Source: Acinetobacter johnsonii CIP 64.6
Lineage (GTDB): Bacteria > Pseudomonadota > Gammaproteobacteria > Pseudomonadales > Moraxellaceae
Assembly (NCBI RefSeq): GCF_000368045.1
Contig: NZ_KB849236.1
Span: 917,253-981,252, forward strand
DNA length: 64,000 bases
Direction: 5' to 3'
Every line of letters starts with the position of its first letter. Within the stretch, counting starts at the first letter, position 1. Below are positions 1 to 8,166 of this stretch, piece after piece. The position numbers and the translations under genes were made by a program. A model generated the notes under the pieces. It did no database searches and was not told the DNA's origin. It saw nothing but the letters and a program-made list of their open reading frames with translations.

Positions 1-2
1 GT

Positions 3-1526
3 TTGTTAGAAATTCAAAAATTTGAAAAGAATAAATGGCGTCTTTTTAATACCGATCATGAACTGATTACGGTTGAGTATGATGTCTATGCCTATGATCT
101 GTCGGTGCGCGGTGCGTATGTAGATCAAACCCGTTTATATGTAAACCCCGCATGTGCTTGCTTAGGTTTGGAGGGTCAAGAGGATAAAGCAGTTGAAGTT
201 GAATTGTTCCTTCCTGATGAACTAAAACACTTCCAATTGGCTACCGGTATGGCTTCTAAAAGCCTCGTTAAAGGTCGTTTTACCTTAAAAGCCAAAAACT
301 ATGCCGAGCTGATTGATGCACCATTTGAGTTGGCAGAACAGACGCGTTTTGGTTTTGAAGCCAATGGTATTCCGCATGAGTTTGTGGTGTCAGGTAAACA
401 TGCCATGAATGCTGCACGTATGCAGCAAGATATTGAAAAAATCTGTGCAACAGAAATTTTAATGTTTGGCTCAGCGCCATTTTCAAACTACACCTTTATG
501 ACGATGGCGACAGCAAATAGCTATGGTGGTTTGGAGCATCCAAATTCAACCAGCTTGATTATTCCTCGTGAAGACTTACCAAAAGCCAATGAGCCTGAAG
601 AGCCATCTGAAGACTATCAACGTTTCTTAGGTTTATGTAGCCATGAATATTTCCACTCATGGTTGGTCAAATTCATTCGTCCTGAAAACTTTGTCAATTA
701 TGATCTAAACAAAGAAGGCTATACCTCTTTGCTTTGGATTTTTGAAGGTTTCACGTCTTATTATGATGACCTGATTTTGCTACGTAGTGGTGTGATTTCC
801 CAAGCCTCATATATCAAACTACTCAAAACTCAGATTGATCGTTATTTACAAAATCCGGGTCGTTTTGTTCAGTCTGTGTCTGAGTCCAGCTTTGATGCAT
901 GGGTGAAATTTTACCGTCAGGATGAAAACTCGAACAATGCAGGCACCAGCTATTACAACAAAGGTTGTTTGGTTGCCCTATGCTTAGACTTAGGTTTGCG
1001 CTTACGTGGTTCAAGTCTAGATGCACTTATGCGTAAACTTTATGAGAACGCGCAAAAGGGCATACAAGTACATGAGCGTACAATTGTTGAGTTGTGCAAT
1101 GAGCTGACGGGTGATAACTGGATTGAGCAAATCAATCACTTAATTAACACCACAGATGAGTTGCCGCTCGATCAACTTTTCCCTGAGTTTGGTTTAAGTT
1201 ATAGCCTGAAAAATGATAAGTCATTACCGTTAGGTTTAAAGCTTGTAAATAAGCCAGAAGGCGTGTTGGTGCAAAGCGCACGTCGTGATGGTGCTGCTGC
1301 TCAAGCTGGCCTTTCTGCCCATGATGTGATCATTGTGATTGATGGTCTCAAAGCAACGGTGAAACTGATAGAAAAGTATGCCAAGCAAGAAGGTATATAT
1401 AGCATTTTGGCATTCCGCCGTGATGAGTTGATGAGCTTTGATGTGAAAGCTGCTGGCTCAGAGCTGACGGAAGTTGAATTGAAAGTTGAAGACCAAGCAA
1501 AAGCAGAGAAGTGGTTCAAGGCTTAG
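3..1526 (+). CDS. M61 family peptidase (glycyl-aminopeptidase type), 5' truncated
   Basis: Zinc metallopeptidase of the M61 family. Family members remove N-terminal residues, preferring glycine. The first 500 or so codons seen are open from the window edge, so the N-terminus lies upstream; full-length relatives are about 600 residues. An N-terminal beta domain comes first. The zinc motif HEYFH is at visible residues 214-218, with a downstream acidic ligand candidate in FEGFTSYY. A PDZ-like domain occupies about residues 400-480 (GLKLV, then GLSAHDVI). No secretion signal can be judged because the start is missing. The gene is convergent with uraH, and the two share a terminator. The family call is secure; the substrate is not known. 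Confidence 0.9.
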   Translation: MLEIQKFEKNKWRLFNTDHELITVEYDVYAYDLSVRGAYVDQTRLYVNPACACLGLEGQEDKAVEVELFLPDELKHFQLATGMASKSLVKGRFTLKAKNYAELIDAPFELAEQTRFGFEANGIPHEFVVSGKHAMNAARMQQDIEKICATEILMFGSAPFSNYTFMTMATANSYGGLEHPNSTSLIIPREDLPKANEPEEPSEDYQRFLGLCSHEYFHSWLVKFIRPENFVNYDLNKEGYTSLLWIFEGFTSYYDDLILLRSGVISQASYIKLLKTQIDRYLQNPGRFVQSVSESSFDAWVKFYRQDENSNNAGTSYYNKGCLVALCLDLGLRLRGSSLDALMRKLYENAQKGIQVHERTIVELCNELTGDNWIEQINHLINTTDELPLDQLFPEFGLSYSLKNDKSLPLGLKLVNKPEGVLVQSARRDGAAAQAGLSAHDVIIVIDGLKATVKLIEKYAKQEGIYSILAFRRDELMSFDVKAAGSELTEVELKVEDQAKAEKWFKA

Positions 1527-1561
1527 TCCCTAAGCCACTTTATTTGTCATTCTGTTGAAAT

Positions 1562-1591
1562 AAAAACCGATGCCTAGGTATCGGTTTTTTT
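1562..1591. terminator. Bidirectional rho-independent terminator
   Basis: Perfect stem AAAAACCGAT / ATCGGTTTTT flanked by A and T runs. It lies between the convergent M61 and uraH genes, so it can serve both strands. Confidence 0.85.
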
Positions 1592-1612
1592 ATATTTGTT
1601 CATTTTTGAATA

Positions 1613-2011
1613 TTAACTACCACGATAAGTGGAATAGCCATATGGGCTAATTAACAGCGGGATATGGTAATGATCTAATGAGCCATCAATTACAAACACC
1701 ACGGGCACTTCTGGAAAGAATGAGCGCTGATTTTTTTGGCGAAACCAATCACCCGTTTTAAAGGTAACTTTGTATACACCTTTTTGTAAGGCCGTATCTT
1801 TGGGATATAAATCATTGATTCGACCTTGGTCATCGGTCATGCTTGAGCTGATTTCTGTCCATTTATCATTTTGTTGGGCTTCAAGTGTCACTTTGACATT
1901 GGCAGAAGGGAGACCATTTTCCAAATTCAGCACATGGACGCTCAATGGATTTTGAGCAAAACACCAAGAAGAAAAACCAAGTCCAATGAGCGGAAGCAGC
2001 ATTTTTAGCAT
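1613..2011 (-). CDS. uraH: Periplasmic 5-hydroxyisourate hydrolase
   Basis: Transthyretin-like enzyme that hydrolyses 5-hydroxyisourate to OHCU in urate breakdown. The N-terminal family motif is LSVHVLNLENGLPS and the protein ends with the diagnostic YRGS; HYHIPLL carries another active-site histidine. I chose the ATG at 2011 because it gives a clean signal peptide (MLKMLLPLIGLGF...CFAQ) and follows an AAGGG-like ribosome site. A longer reading from 2071 would bury the signal peptide. At 132 residues with an export signal it matches the periplasmic HIUase subgroup. No other purine genes are in view. The usual Asp after HVL is Asn here. Confidence 0.88.
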   Translation of the reverse strand: MLKMLLPLIGLGFSSWCFAQNPLSVHVLNLENGLPSANVKVTLEAQQNDKWTEISSSMTDDQGRINDLYPKDTALQKGVYKVTFKTGDWFRQKNQRSFFPEVPVVFVIDGSLDHYHIPLLISPYGYSTYRGS

Positions 2012-2541
2012 TGAATTGACCCTTACCGTTGCAGGAAAAAGATTCAGTTTAACCAACCATATAAAAATCATAGGTTTAAAAATGTAAAAATGGGGGAGTA
2101 CGCGTAGAGGGTTTATGTATCAATATTTAAGCTGCAGCATGTCGAATGGCTCTGCCGATTTAAATTTAGCGCTGAGAAAAGTCATTCTGATGCATGTAGG
2201 GCTAGATGCATGTAGGGCTATAAGACTATAAAAAGGATTTGAAGACTGTATTATGTGAAAAGTATCTGTTGTTGTGGTTTAGATGAGGTAAATAACACAT
2301 TTCGCTAAAAAATTTGTCTATTTTCTAAGCAAAAGCTAAAGCCTTGTGGAAAGACGTGATTTTGAAAAACGAAGGCTGTAGTGGTATTTTCTGGCGAAAT
2401 GTCGTTATCACTGGATATTACGTTGACTGTAAAGCCCTGAGGGACGATACTTTCAGGGTTTTATTCAAGCACATCGGTTCGCAGGGGTTGAGCCAGAAGC
2501 TCATCACCCTAAAAAACTCAATCTAACGCAAGGGGCTATAT
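2012..2541 (+). promoter_or_regulatory. Intergenic region and folded leader upstream of monomeric icd
   Basis: 530 bp without a convincing gene. The icd-proximal part holds three possible stem-loops: AGCCTT 2340-2345 with AAGGCT 2372-2377; AAAGCCCTGA 2431-2440 with TCAGGGTTTT 2453-2462 (10 bp with one G-U); and AGGG/GAGC 2483-2493 with GCTC/CCCT 2499-2510. The middle one resembles a terminator or attenuator. A 60-codon open frame at 2344-2526 lacks a ribosome site and is not called. The real gene start has AAGGGG at the usual distance. Confidence 0.4.
2189..2220. repeat. Two-copy perfect 16-bp tandem repeat
   Basis: The 16-mer GATGCATGTAGGGCTA occurs twice head to tail with no mismatch, in the gap between uraH and icd. 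Confidence 0.9.
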
Positions 2542-4773
2542 ATGGCTGGTGGAAAGTCAACCATCATTTACACACTGACCGACGAGGCGCCATTGCTAGC
2601 GACTTATTCGCTACTGCCGATCATTGAGACCTTTACTAAACCTGCTGGTGTAGAGATCGTTAAAACTGATATCTCTGTTGCCGCACGTGTTCTCGCAGAA
2701 TTCTCTGAATACCTAAAAGAAGAGCAAAAAGTCCCAGACAATCTTGCAGAACTAGGTCGTCTTACCCAAGATCCAGATACTAATATCATCAAACTCCCGA
2801 ATATTAGTGCCTCTGTTGCTCAGTTAACAGCATGTATCAAAGAGCTTCAATCAAAAGGCTACGCGATTCCTGACTATCCTGAAAACCCAACCACTGAAGA
2901 CGAAAAAGCGCTTAAAGCGCGCTATGGCAAATGTCTTGGTTCAGCTGTAAACCCTGTATTGCGTGAAGGTAACTCTGACCGTCGTGCACCAGCTGCAGTG
3001 AAAAACTATGCGAAAAAACACCCGCACTCTATGAGCGAGTGGAAGCAATGGTCTCAAACTCACGTTTCTCACATGGATGAAGGCGACTTCTACCACGGTG
3101 AAAAGTCGATGACTTTAGACCGTGCACGTAATGTGAAAATGGAACTCATCACCAAGTCTGGTGAAACGATTGTTCTGAAGTCAAAAGTTGCACTTCAAGA
3201 CGGCGAAATCATCGACTCAATGTTCATGAGCAAGAAAGCGCTTTGCGATTTCTATGAAAAAGAACTTGATGATTGTAAAGAAGCGGGCATTTTGTTCTCT
3301 TTACACGTTAAAGCAACCATGATGAAAGTTTCACACCCGATCGTTTTCGGTCACTGTGTGAAAATTTACTACAAAGATGCTTTTGAAAAACACGGTAAAT
3401 TGTTCGATGAGCTAGGCATTAACGTAAACAACGGTATGGCTGGTCTTTACGAGAAGATCGCAACTTTACCGACATCTTTACGTGAAGAAATCATCGAAGA
3501 CTTACATGCTTGCCAAGAACACCGTCCTGCACTTGCAATGGTTGATTCGGCGAAAGGCATCACAAACTTCCATTCACCAAACGACGTGATTGTAGATGCT
3601 TCAATGCCTGCAATGATTCGTGGTGGCGGTAAAATGTGGGGCGCTGACGGCAAACCTTATGACTGTAAAGCAGTAATGCCTGAGTCAACTTTTGCGCGTA
3701 TCTATCAAGAAATGATCAATTTCTGTAAGTGGAACGGTAACTTTGACCCACGTACGATGGGTACTGTGCCTAACGTTGGTTTGATGGCGCAAAAAGCTGA
3801 AGAATACGGTTCGCACGACAAAACTTTCGAAATGTCTGAAGCGGGTGTTGCAAACATCACTGACCTAGAAACTGGCGAAGTGTTGATGACTCAAAATGTT
3901 GAGGAAGGCGACATCTGGCGTATGTGTCAGGTGAAAGATGCACCGATTCAAGATTGGGTAAAACTTGCAGTAAACCGTGCTCGTAACTCGGGTATGCCAG
4001 CAATCTTCTGGTTAGACCCATACCGCCCGCACGAAAATGAAGTGATCAAGAAAGTACAAAAATACTTGAAAGACCACGATACTGCTGGTTTAGACATTCA
4101 GATCATGTCTCAAGTACGTGCAATGCGTTATACACTTGAACGTGTAGCGCGTGGCCTAGATACGATTTCTGTAACGGGTAACATCCTACGTGACTACCTG
4201 ACTGACTTGTTCCCAATTATGGAATTGGGTACTTCAGCGAAAATGTTGTCTATCGTTCCGTTAATGGCGGGCGGTGGCATGTACGAAACTGGTGCGGGTG
4301 GTTCAGCGCCTAAACACGTACAACAGCTTGTTGAAGAAAACCACTTACGTTGGGATTCTTTAGGTGAGTTCTTGGCGCTTGCTGTTTCTTTAGAAGAGCT
4401 AGGTATTAAAGAAGATAACGCTCAGGCGAAACTTCTTGCGAAGACTTTAGACCAAGCGACTGGCAAATTACTTGATAACGACAAGTCTCCATCACGTCGT
4501 ACAGGCGAGTTAGATAACCGTGGCAGCCACTTCTATTTAGCGAAGTTCTGGGCTGAAGCGCTTACTGCACAAGATGAAGATGCTGAGTTGAAAGCGAAGT
4601 TTGCGCCACTTGCGAAAGCACTTGCTGAAAACGAAGACAAGATCATTGCTGAACTTGCTCAAGTTCAAGGTCAAGCTGCTGACATCGGTGGTTACTATGC
4701 TGTAGATACAGCTAAAGTAAATGCTGTAATGCGTCCAAGCGAGACTTTGAATGCTGCACTTGAAGCGATCTAA
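2542..4773 (+). CDS. icd: Monomeric NADP-dependent isocitrate dehydrogenase
   Basis: Oxidative decarboxylation of isocitrate to 2-oxoglutarate with NADP in the cytoplasm (TCA cycle). The 743-residue length and the motifs GSAVNPVLREGNSDRRAP (about 130-150, with the substrate-binding Ser and Arg residues) and MVDSAKGITNFHSPNDV mark the monomeric IDH-II class, unrelated in length to E. coli Icd. Start ATG follows AAGGGG. A dimeric isozyme lies 4.4 kb downstream, so the organism carries both. In Acinetobacter the monomeric form is known to be allosterically regulated. A strong terminator follows. The leader may carry regulatory RNA structure. Confidence 0.97.
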   Translation: MAGGKSTIIYTLTDEAPLLATYSLLPIIETFTKPAGVEIVKTDISVAARVLAEFSEYLKEEQKVPDNLAELGRLTQDPDTNIIKLPNISASVAQLTACIKELQSKGYAIPDYPENPTTEDEKALKARYGKCLGSAVNPVLREGNSDRRAPAAVKNYAKKHPHSMSEWKQWSQTHVSHMDEGDFYHGEKSMTLDRARNVKMELITKSGETIVLKSKVALQDGEIIDSMFMSKKALCDFYEKELDDCKEAGILFSLHVKATMMKVSHPIVFGHCVKIYYKDAFEKHGKLFDELGINVNNGMAGLYEKIATLPTSLREEIIEDLHACQEHRPALAMVDSAKGITNFHSPNDVIVDASMPAMIRGGGKMWGADGKPYDCKAVMPESTFARIYQEMINFCKWNGNFDPRTMGTVPNVGLMAQKAEEYGSHDKTFEMSEAGVANITDLETGEVLMTQNVEEGDIWRMCQVKDAPIQDWVKLAVNRARNSGMPAIFWLDPYRPHENEVIKKVQKYLKDHDTAGLDIQIMSQVRAMRYTLERVARGLDTISVTGNILRDYLTDLFPIMELGTSAKMLSIVPLMAGGGMYETGAGGSAPKHVQQLVEENHLRWDSLGEFLALAVSLEELGIKEDNAQAKLLAKTLDQATGKLLDNDKSPSRRTGELDNRGSHFYLAKFWAEALTAQDEDAELKAKFAPLAKALAENEDKIIAELAQVQGQAADIGGYYAVDTAKVNAVMRPSETLNAALEAI

Positions 4774-4808
4774 GTCAAAACTAAATCGGTAAATTTACCG
4801 ATGAAGTG

Positions 4809-4841
4809 AAAAAAGCCGATGCATATGCGTCGGCTTTTTTT
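4809..4841 (+). terminator. Rho-independent terminator of monomeric icd
   Basis: AGCCGA stem closing on TCGGCT, preceded by an A run and followed by seven T residues. Confidence 0.88.
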
Positions 4842-4851
4842 AATAAATATA

Positions 4852-4876
4852 TGTCCCGTCCTGAAATAAGTTTACA
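4852..4876 (+). repeat. Left terminal inverted repeat of the IS3 element
   Basis: Begins TGTCCCGTCCTGAAATA. It matches the right end at 6154-6178 with a few mismatches. Confidence 0.85.
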
Positions 4877-4895
4877 CCTTTAAGAGGCTTATTTT

Positions 4896-5285
4896 ATGGA
4901 ACATGAACGAGAACAAAGAGTTAAACGTACACAAGGTGATTATAGCTTTGCCTTTAAAATGATGGTTGTACATGAAGTAGAAAAAGGGCAAATTACTTAT
5001 AAACAAGCTCAGGCAAAATATGGTATTCAAGGAAGATCAACTGTGCTGGTATGGTTACGCAAGCACGGACAACAGGACTGGACTTCGAATATGCCGCCTT
5101 CTTCTAAACGCCAATTAACACCCCAACAACGAATCCGCCAATTAGAAAAGCAGTTAGCCGCAGAAAAGCTTAAAACTGAATTTATTCAGGATGTGATTTA
5201 TCACATTGATAAAGAATGTGGGACTGATCTTGGAAAAAAGTATACCGAGCACGTTTCAAAGATTGGCAAAGCCAAAGAGGACTAA
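4896..5285 (+). CDS. IS3-family transposase OrfA
   Basis: 129-residue DNA-binding subunit. An N-terminal helix-turn-helix (about residues 12-55, including YKQAQAKYGI and a WLRKHG helix end) is followed by a leucine-zipper-like helix (RIRQLEKQLAAEKLK, about 85-100). It starts at an ATG 20 bp inside the left repeat region. Near its 3' end lies A AAA AAG in zero-frame phase. Ribosomes slipping -1 there enter the orfB frame and make the OrfAB transposase; ribosomes that do not slip stop at 5285 to give OrfA alone, the usual inhibitor. Confidence 0.9.
   Translation: MEHEREQRVKRTQGDYSFAFKMMVVHEVEKGQITYKQAQAKYGIQGRSTVLVWLRKHGQQDWTSNMPPSSKRQLTPQQRIRQLEKQLAAEKLKTEFIQDVIYHIDKECGTDLGKKYTEHVSKIGKAKED
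5234..5240 (+). promoter_or_regulatory. -1 programmed ribosomal frameshift slippery site
   Basis: A_AAA_AAG heptamer in exact zero-frame phase of orfA (codons GGA AAA AAG). The -1 frame entered here is open through to the orfB stop, giving a 412-residue OrfAB fusion. This is the classic IS3-family arrangement. Confidence 0.8.
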
Positions 5286-5308
5286 GCGTTTCACGTTATT
5301 GTCAGTGG

Positions 5309-6133
5309 TTGGGAATCACCCGACAAGCTTATTATCAAGCAGAAAAACGTGCTCAAATGACTGCACAAGCAACTGAACAAATACTTGAGTTGGTTATGGA
5401 ATATCGTTGTCTCATGCCAAGTATCGGAACACGTAAGTTGTATTGGCTTATTAAAGGCAAATTGTTGCAGCGTGGTTTAAAGTGTGGACGGGATCAGTTA
5501 TTTAAAATATTGAAAGAGCATAATTTATTGATTCGCCCCAAGCGTCGCTATACAAAAACTACGGATAGCAAGCATTGGATGAAGAAGCATCCAAATTTAT
5601 TAAAGGATTATTCAGCAGTGCAAGCCAACGAAGTCTTTGTTAGTGATATTACTTATGTTGAGAGTGCTGAAGGCGTACATTATTTATCATTGGTGACAGA
5701 TGCTTATACCCGTCAGATTAAAGGTTATAAGTTATCGAATGATATGCGTGCGGAGAATGTTATGCAGGCTCTACATATGGCGATGCAGCATGTGACGGAT
5801 CGAGCGACTAGGATGATTCATCATTCAGACAGAGGCTCTCAGTATTGCTCTGAGCTATATCAATCGGCATTGCGCCATTATGGGATATGTCCTTCCATGA
5901 CAGATGGATACCTTGCGAAACAGTGTTTCTCATATCAAAATGCATTAGCAGAGCGGATTAATGGAATATTAAAGCAGGAGTTTTTAACTACACGATGTCA
6001 AACCATGAAGGAGTTAGATCACTTAATTACGGAATCTATCATGATTTATAATTGCTATAGACCACATTTAAGTTTAAATATGAACACCCCGAATCAGATG
6101 TATGAGCAAACTAAAACCGAGCTAATTGCTTAA
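5309..6133 (+). CDS. IS3-family transposase OrfB (DDE integrase domain)
   Basis: Catalytic part of the IS3 transposase with an rve-type RNase H fold. The acidic triad is visible: Asp in FVSDITYVE, Asp in HHSDRGSQY and Glu in NALAERINGILKQE, with the typical 35-residue gap between the last two. The first start-like codon is TTG at 5309, but the frame is open upstream to the slippery site. It is therefore most likely translated as the OrfAB fusion and not independently. All catalytic residues are intact, so the element looks active. Confidence 0.93.
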   Translation: MGITRQAYYQAEKRAQMTAQATEQILELVMEYRCLMPSIGTRKLYWLIKGKLLQRGLKCGRDQLFKILKEHNLLIRPKRRYTKTTDSKHWMKKHPNLLKDYSAVQANEVFVSDITYVESAEGVHYLSLVTDAYTRQIKGYKLSNDMRAENVMQALHMAMQHVTDRATRMIHHSDRGSQYCSELYQSALRHYGICPSMTDGYLAKQCFSYQNALAERINGILKQEFLTTRCQTMKELDHLITESIMIYNCYRPHLSLNMNTPNQMYEQTKTELIA

Positions 6134-6153
6134 CTCGGTTTGAAGTGGAATAC

Positions 6154-6178
6154 TGTCAATCTATTTCAGGACAAGACA
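6154..6178 (-). repeat. Right terminal inverted repeat of the IS3 element
   Basis: On the minus strand it begins TGTCTTGTCCTGAAATA. A hairpin (AAACCGAG / CTCGGTTT, 6114-6141) overlaps the orfB stop just inside it. Confidence 0.85.
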
Positions 6179-6557
6179 TATAATTAATGTAAAACACACT
6201 GAGCATGGATTTAAAGAAGAAAAAGTAGATGAAAGTTTATAAATATAGATATGGCTCACAACGTGATTTAGAGTCGTTAAAACAAGATTATTTTTATGCA
6301 CCTAATTTTTTGAAATTAAATGATCCCTATGAAGGGATGTATGTTGATGAAATTTTAAGTGCGTCTGAACTGCATCCTTATTTAAAAGATAGTTTTAGTA
6401 GATTTTATGAGGATATTAAAAGTTATGGTATTTACTCGTTGAGTAAAACTGCAATAGATGAGCTTTTATGGGCATATTATGCAAATTCACATCAAGGTTT
6501 TTGTATAGAGTATGATCAAGAAGTACTATTACAGATAAAAAATATTCAGACATATTA

Positions 6558-7438
6558 GATCTCCTGCGAAAGTCATTATTGCAAGTTTATCCGGTTTACG
6601 AGTGCAGCAATTAAGTTAATGCGTAAGCCGAATCTTTTCCGTCTATTTCGATAGCGTTCACTTAATATTCTAAATGTTTTCAATTGACTATTAATGTGTT
6701 CGATCACAACTCGTATTTTTCCAACCATTTTATTGTACTTTTTCTCAACATCAAATAAAGGTAAATTCTTCTTTTTCTTTATTGGCATCAATAATTTAAA
6801 GCCATCTTGCTCTAATCCGTAGTACCCTAGATCAGTCATAACATATTCACAATGTTTGAATTTCTTAACCGTTTTTCTTGCCAATTTAATGTCATGCTGA
6901 CTGCCATTCGATATATCTAGCCCTATGATTTGTTTGCTGTTCGGATGATAGATCACTTGTACTTTTAGCGTATATTTCTTCTTTTTACCACTGTAGAATT
7001 TACTCTGATTTTTTTTTCGGACGTTCTATTGAACATTCTGTCGCATCAATAATTACCCAGTTAAAGTGTTCGTCTGCCGTGGTAATGCTTCGTTTTGGCA
7101 GAGTAAAACGTCTTGATTTCATCAATGCATCTTCAACCTTTTTAATGGTTCGATTCACATTACTTTCAGCGATATGGTAATTTGCCGCTAATTCCAGTTG
7201 AGTGCTGTAGTTCCGTAAGTAATTGAGAGTTAATAACAACTGATCCTCTATATCTAAAGTATGAGGACGACCTGATTTCTTTTTGAGTGATTCTGCTTTT
7301 TCTAAAACCTCTACCATTTCAGTAAAAACATGTCGAGGTACGCCAACCAAGCGTTTGAATTCAGAATCTGAAAAACGATTTAATTTCTGATATCTCATGA
7401 AATTTATATTGAGGTGGTTTTTACTTTCGCAAGAGGTC
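6558..7438 (-). mobile_element. IS5-family insertion sequence (IS427-like)
   Basis: 881-bp element with inverted repeats GATCTCCTGCGAAAGT at the left and GACCTCTTGCGAAAGT at the right (14 of 16 identical). It is flanked by TA direct repeats at 6556-6557 and 7439-7440. The TA duplication and small size fit the IS427 group. It lies inside, and opposite to, a DUF2971 gene, whose frame is restored exactly when element plus one TA is removed. Confidence 0.92.
6576..7398 (-). CDS. IS5-family transposase, split by a frame change at a 9-A run
   Basis: The upstream part (7398 down to about 7009) encodes an HTH_Tnp_4-type N-terminal domain and the first catalytic Asp in VIIDATECSIERP. The downstream part (to 6576) holds the second Asp in VMTDLGYYG and the Glu in RVVIEHINSQLK, plus SGKKKKYTLKVQ. 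The two are in different frames. The break is at nine consecutive A residues on the coding strand (7017-7009). With eight A residues the gene would read as one 273-residue protein. The element may use slippage or frameshifting, or this copy may be mutated. Confidence 0.85.
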
Positions 7439-7855
7439 TATTGTGTTATGGAATATGGAGACGATTTACCTAAATTGAATTTTAATTCGGTTTTTCTTAA
7501 TAATAGTATTTCTAAACTTAATAAGTTTATTTTTGGGAAAAAATCAAAAAGATGGCAACATGAAGATGAAATAAGAATAATCATGGATTATTTTGGTAAA
7601 GTTGAATATGACTTTAGAGCAGTGAAAGCAATTTATTTTGGTTTAAGAATGCCGAAAACACAACAAGATTTGTATGATGATAATAAAAAATTACCTGATA
7701 AGTTATCTCAAGTGAGTCAAGAACAAGTCATGGAGGTTTTGAAAGGACGAAATATTAAATATTATCAGATGAAATTTAAATCTAATTCTTATGAATTTGA
7801 ATATATTCAAGTTATAGACCCTTATAATGATGTTGAAAAATATAAAATACTATAA

Positions 7856-8166
7856 ATTTATAGATGATTTTTGATTGATTAGAGTGGTTATCTTTAGTAG
7901 GTAGGAAGTCAGTTATTTTACTAAACTTGCTGAGATTATGCTTTCTGATCGAATTTTTTGTAAATTAGCTCACATAGTTAGTTAGATCTGTAAATGCTTG
8001 AAAAAGTGAAATAGACCAATTATTTATACTGATTTTCTAAAAGAGGATGAATAAATCTTATTAATAAAGAAAAACTTTGCTTTGCAAGAAATTCATGACT
8101 TTCATTAAGAATTAAAATTACCATAAAAATAAAGCCCACTTTCGTGGGCTCTAAATCACTCAAATC
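7856..8166. other. AT-rich intergenic stretch
   Basis: 311 bp of very AT-rich sequence between the broken DUF2971 gene and rluE. Apart from the rluE terminator at its right end I see no gene, promoter or repeat that I can support. Confidence 0.6.
8122..8150 (-). terminator. Rho-independent terminator of rluE
   Basis: AGCCCAC / GTGGGCT stem with a 4-nt loop. On the minus strand it is followed by TTTATTTTTA. Confidence 0.82.

Larger units (their letters stand above)
4852..6178 (+). mobile_element. IS3-family insertion sequence, complete
   Basis: 1327-bp element bounded by imperfect inverted repeats that begin TGTCCCGTCCTGAAATA at the left and, read inward on the other strand, TGTCTTGTCCTGAAATA at the right. 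The flanks carry TATA on both sides (4848-4851 and 6179-6182), a plausible 4-bp target duplication, though AT-rich sequence makes this weak. It contains orfA and orfB with a frameshift signal between them. It sits just behind the icd terminator, so it disrupts no recognisable gene. Confidence 0.92.
6229..7855 (+). pseudogene. DUF2971 family gene interrupted by an IS5-family element
   Basis: The N-terminal part (6229-6557) shows DUF2971 features: YKYRYGS, LNDPYEG, GIYSLS, and LLWAYYANSHQGFCIEYD. The C-terminal part (7441-7855) continues with RWQHEDEIRI and a YFG motif. Removing the element and one copy of its TA target duplication joins them in frame and restores a 247-codon gene, a normal size for the family. 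As it stands translation of the first part ends at a TAG on the IS junction. DUF2971 has no settled biochemical role; members are common on islands and near defence genes. Base use is more AT-rich than in neighbours, which suggests horizontal origin. Confidence 0.88.

Noticed and set aside
2344..2526. 60-codon plus-strand frame before monomeric icd
   Set aside because: No ribosome site, unlikely composition, and it overlaps leader stem-loops; it ends 16 bp before the real start region.
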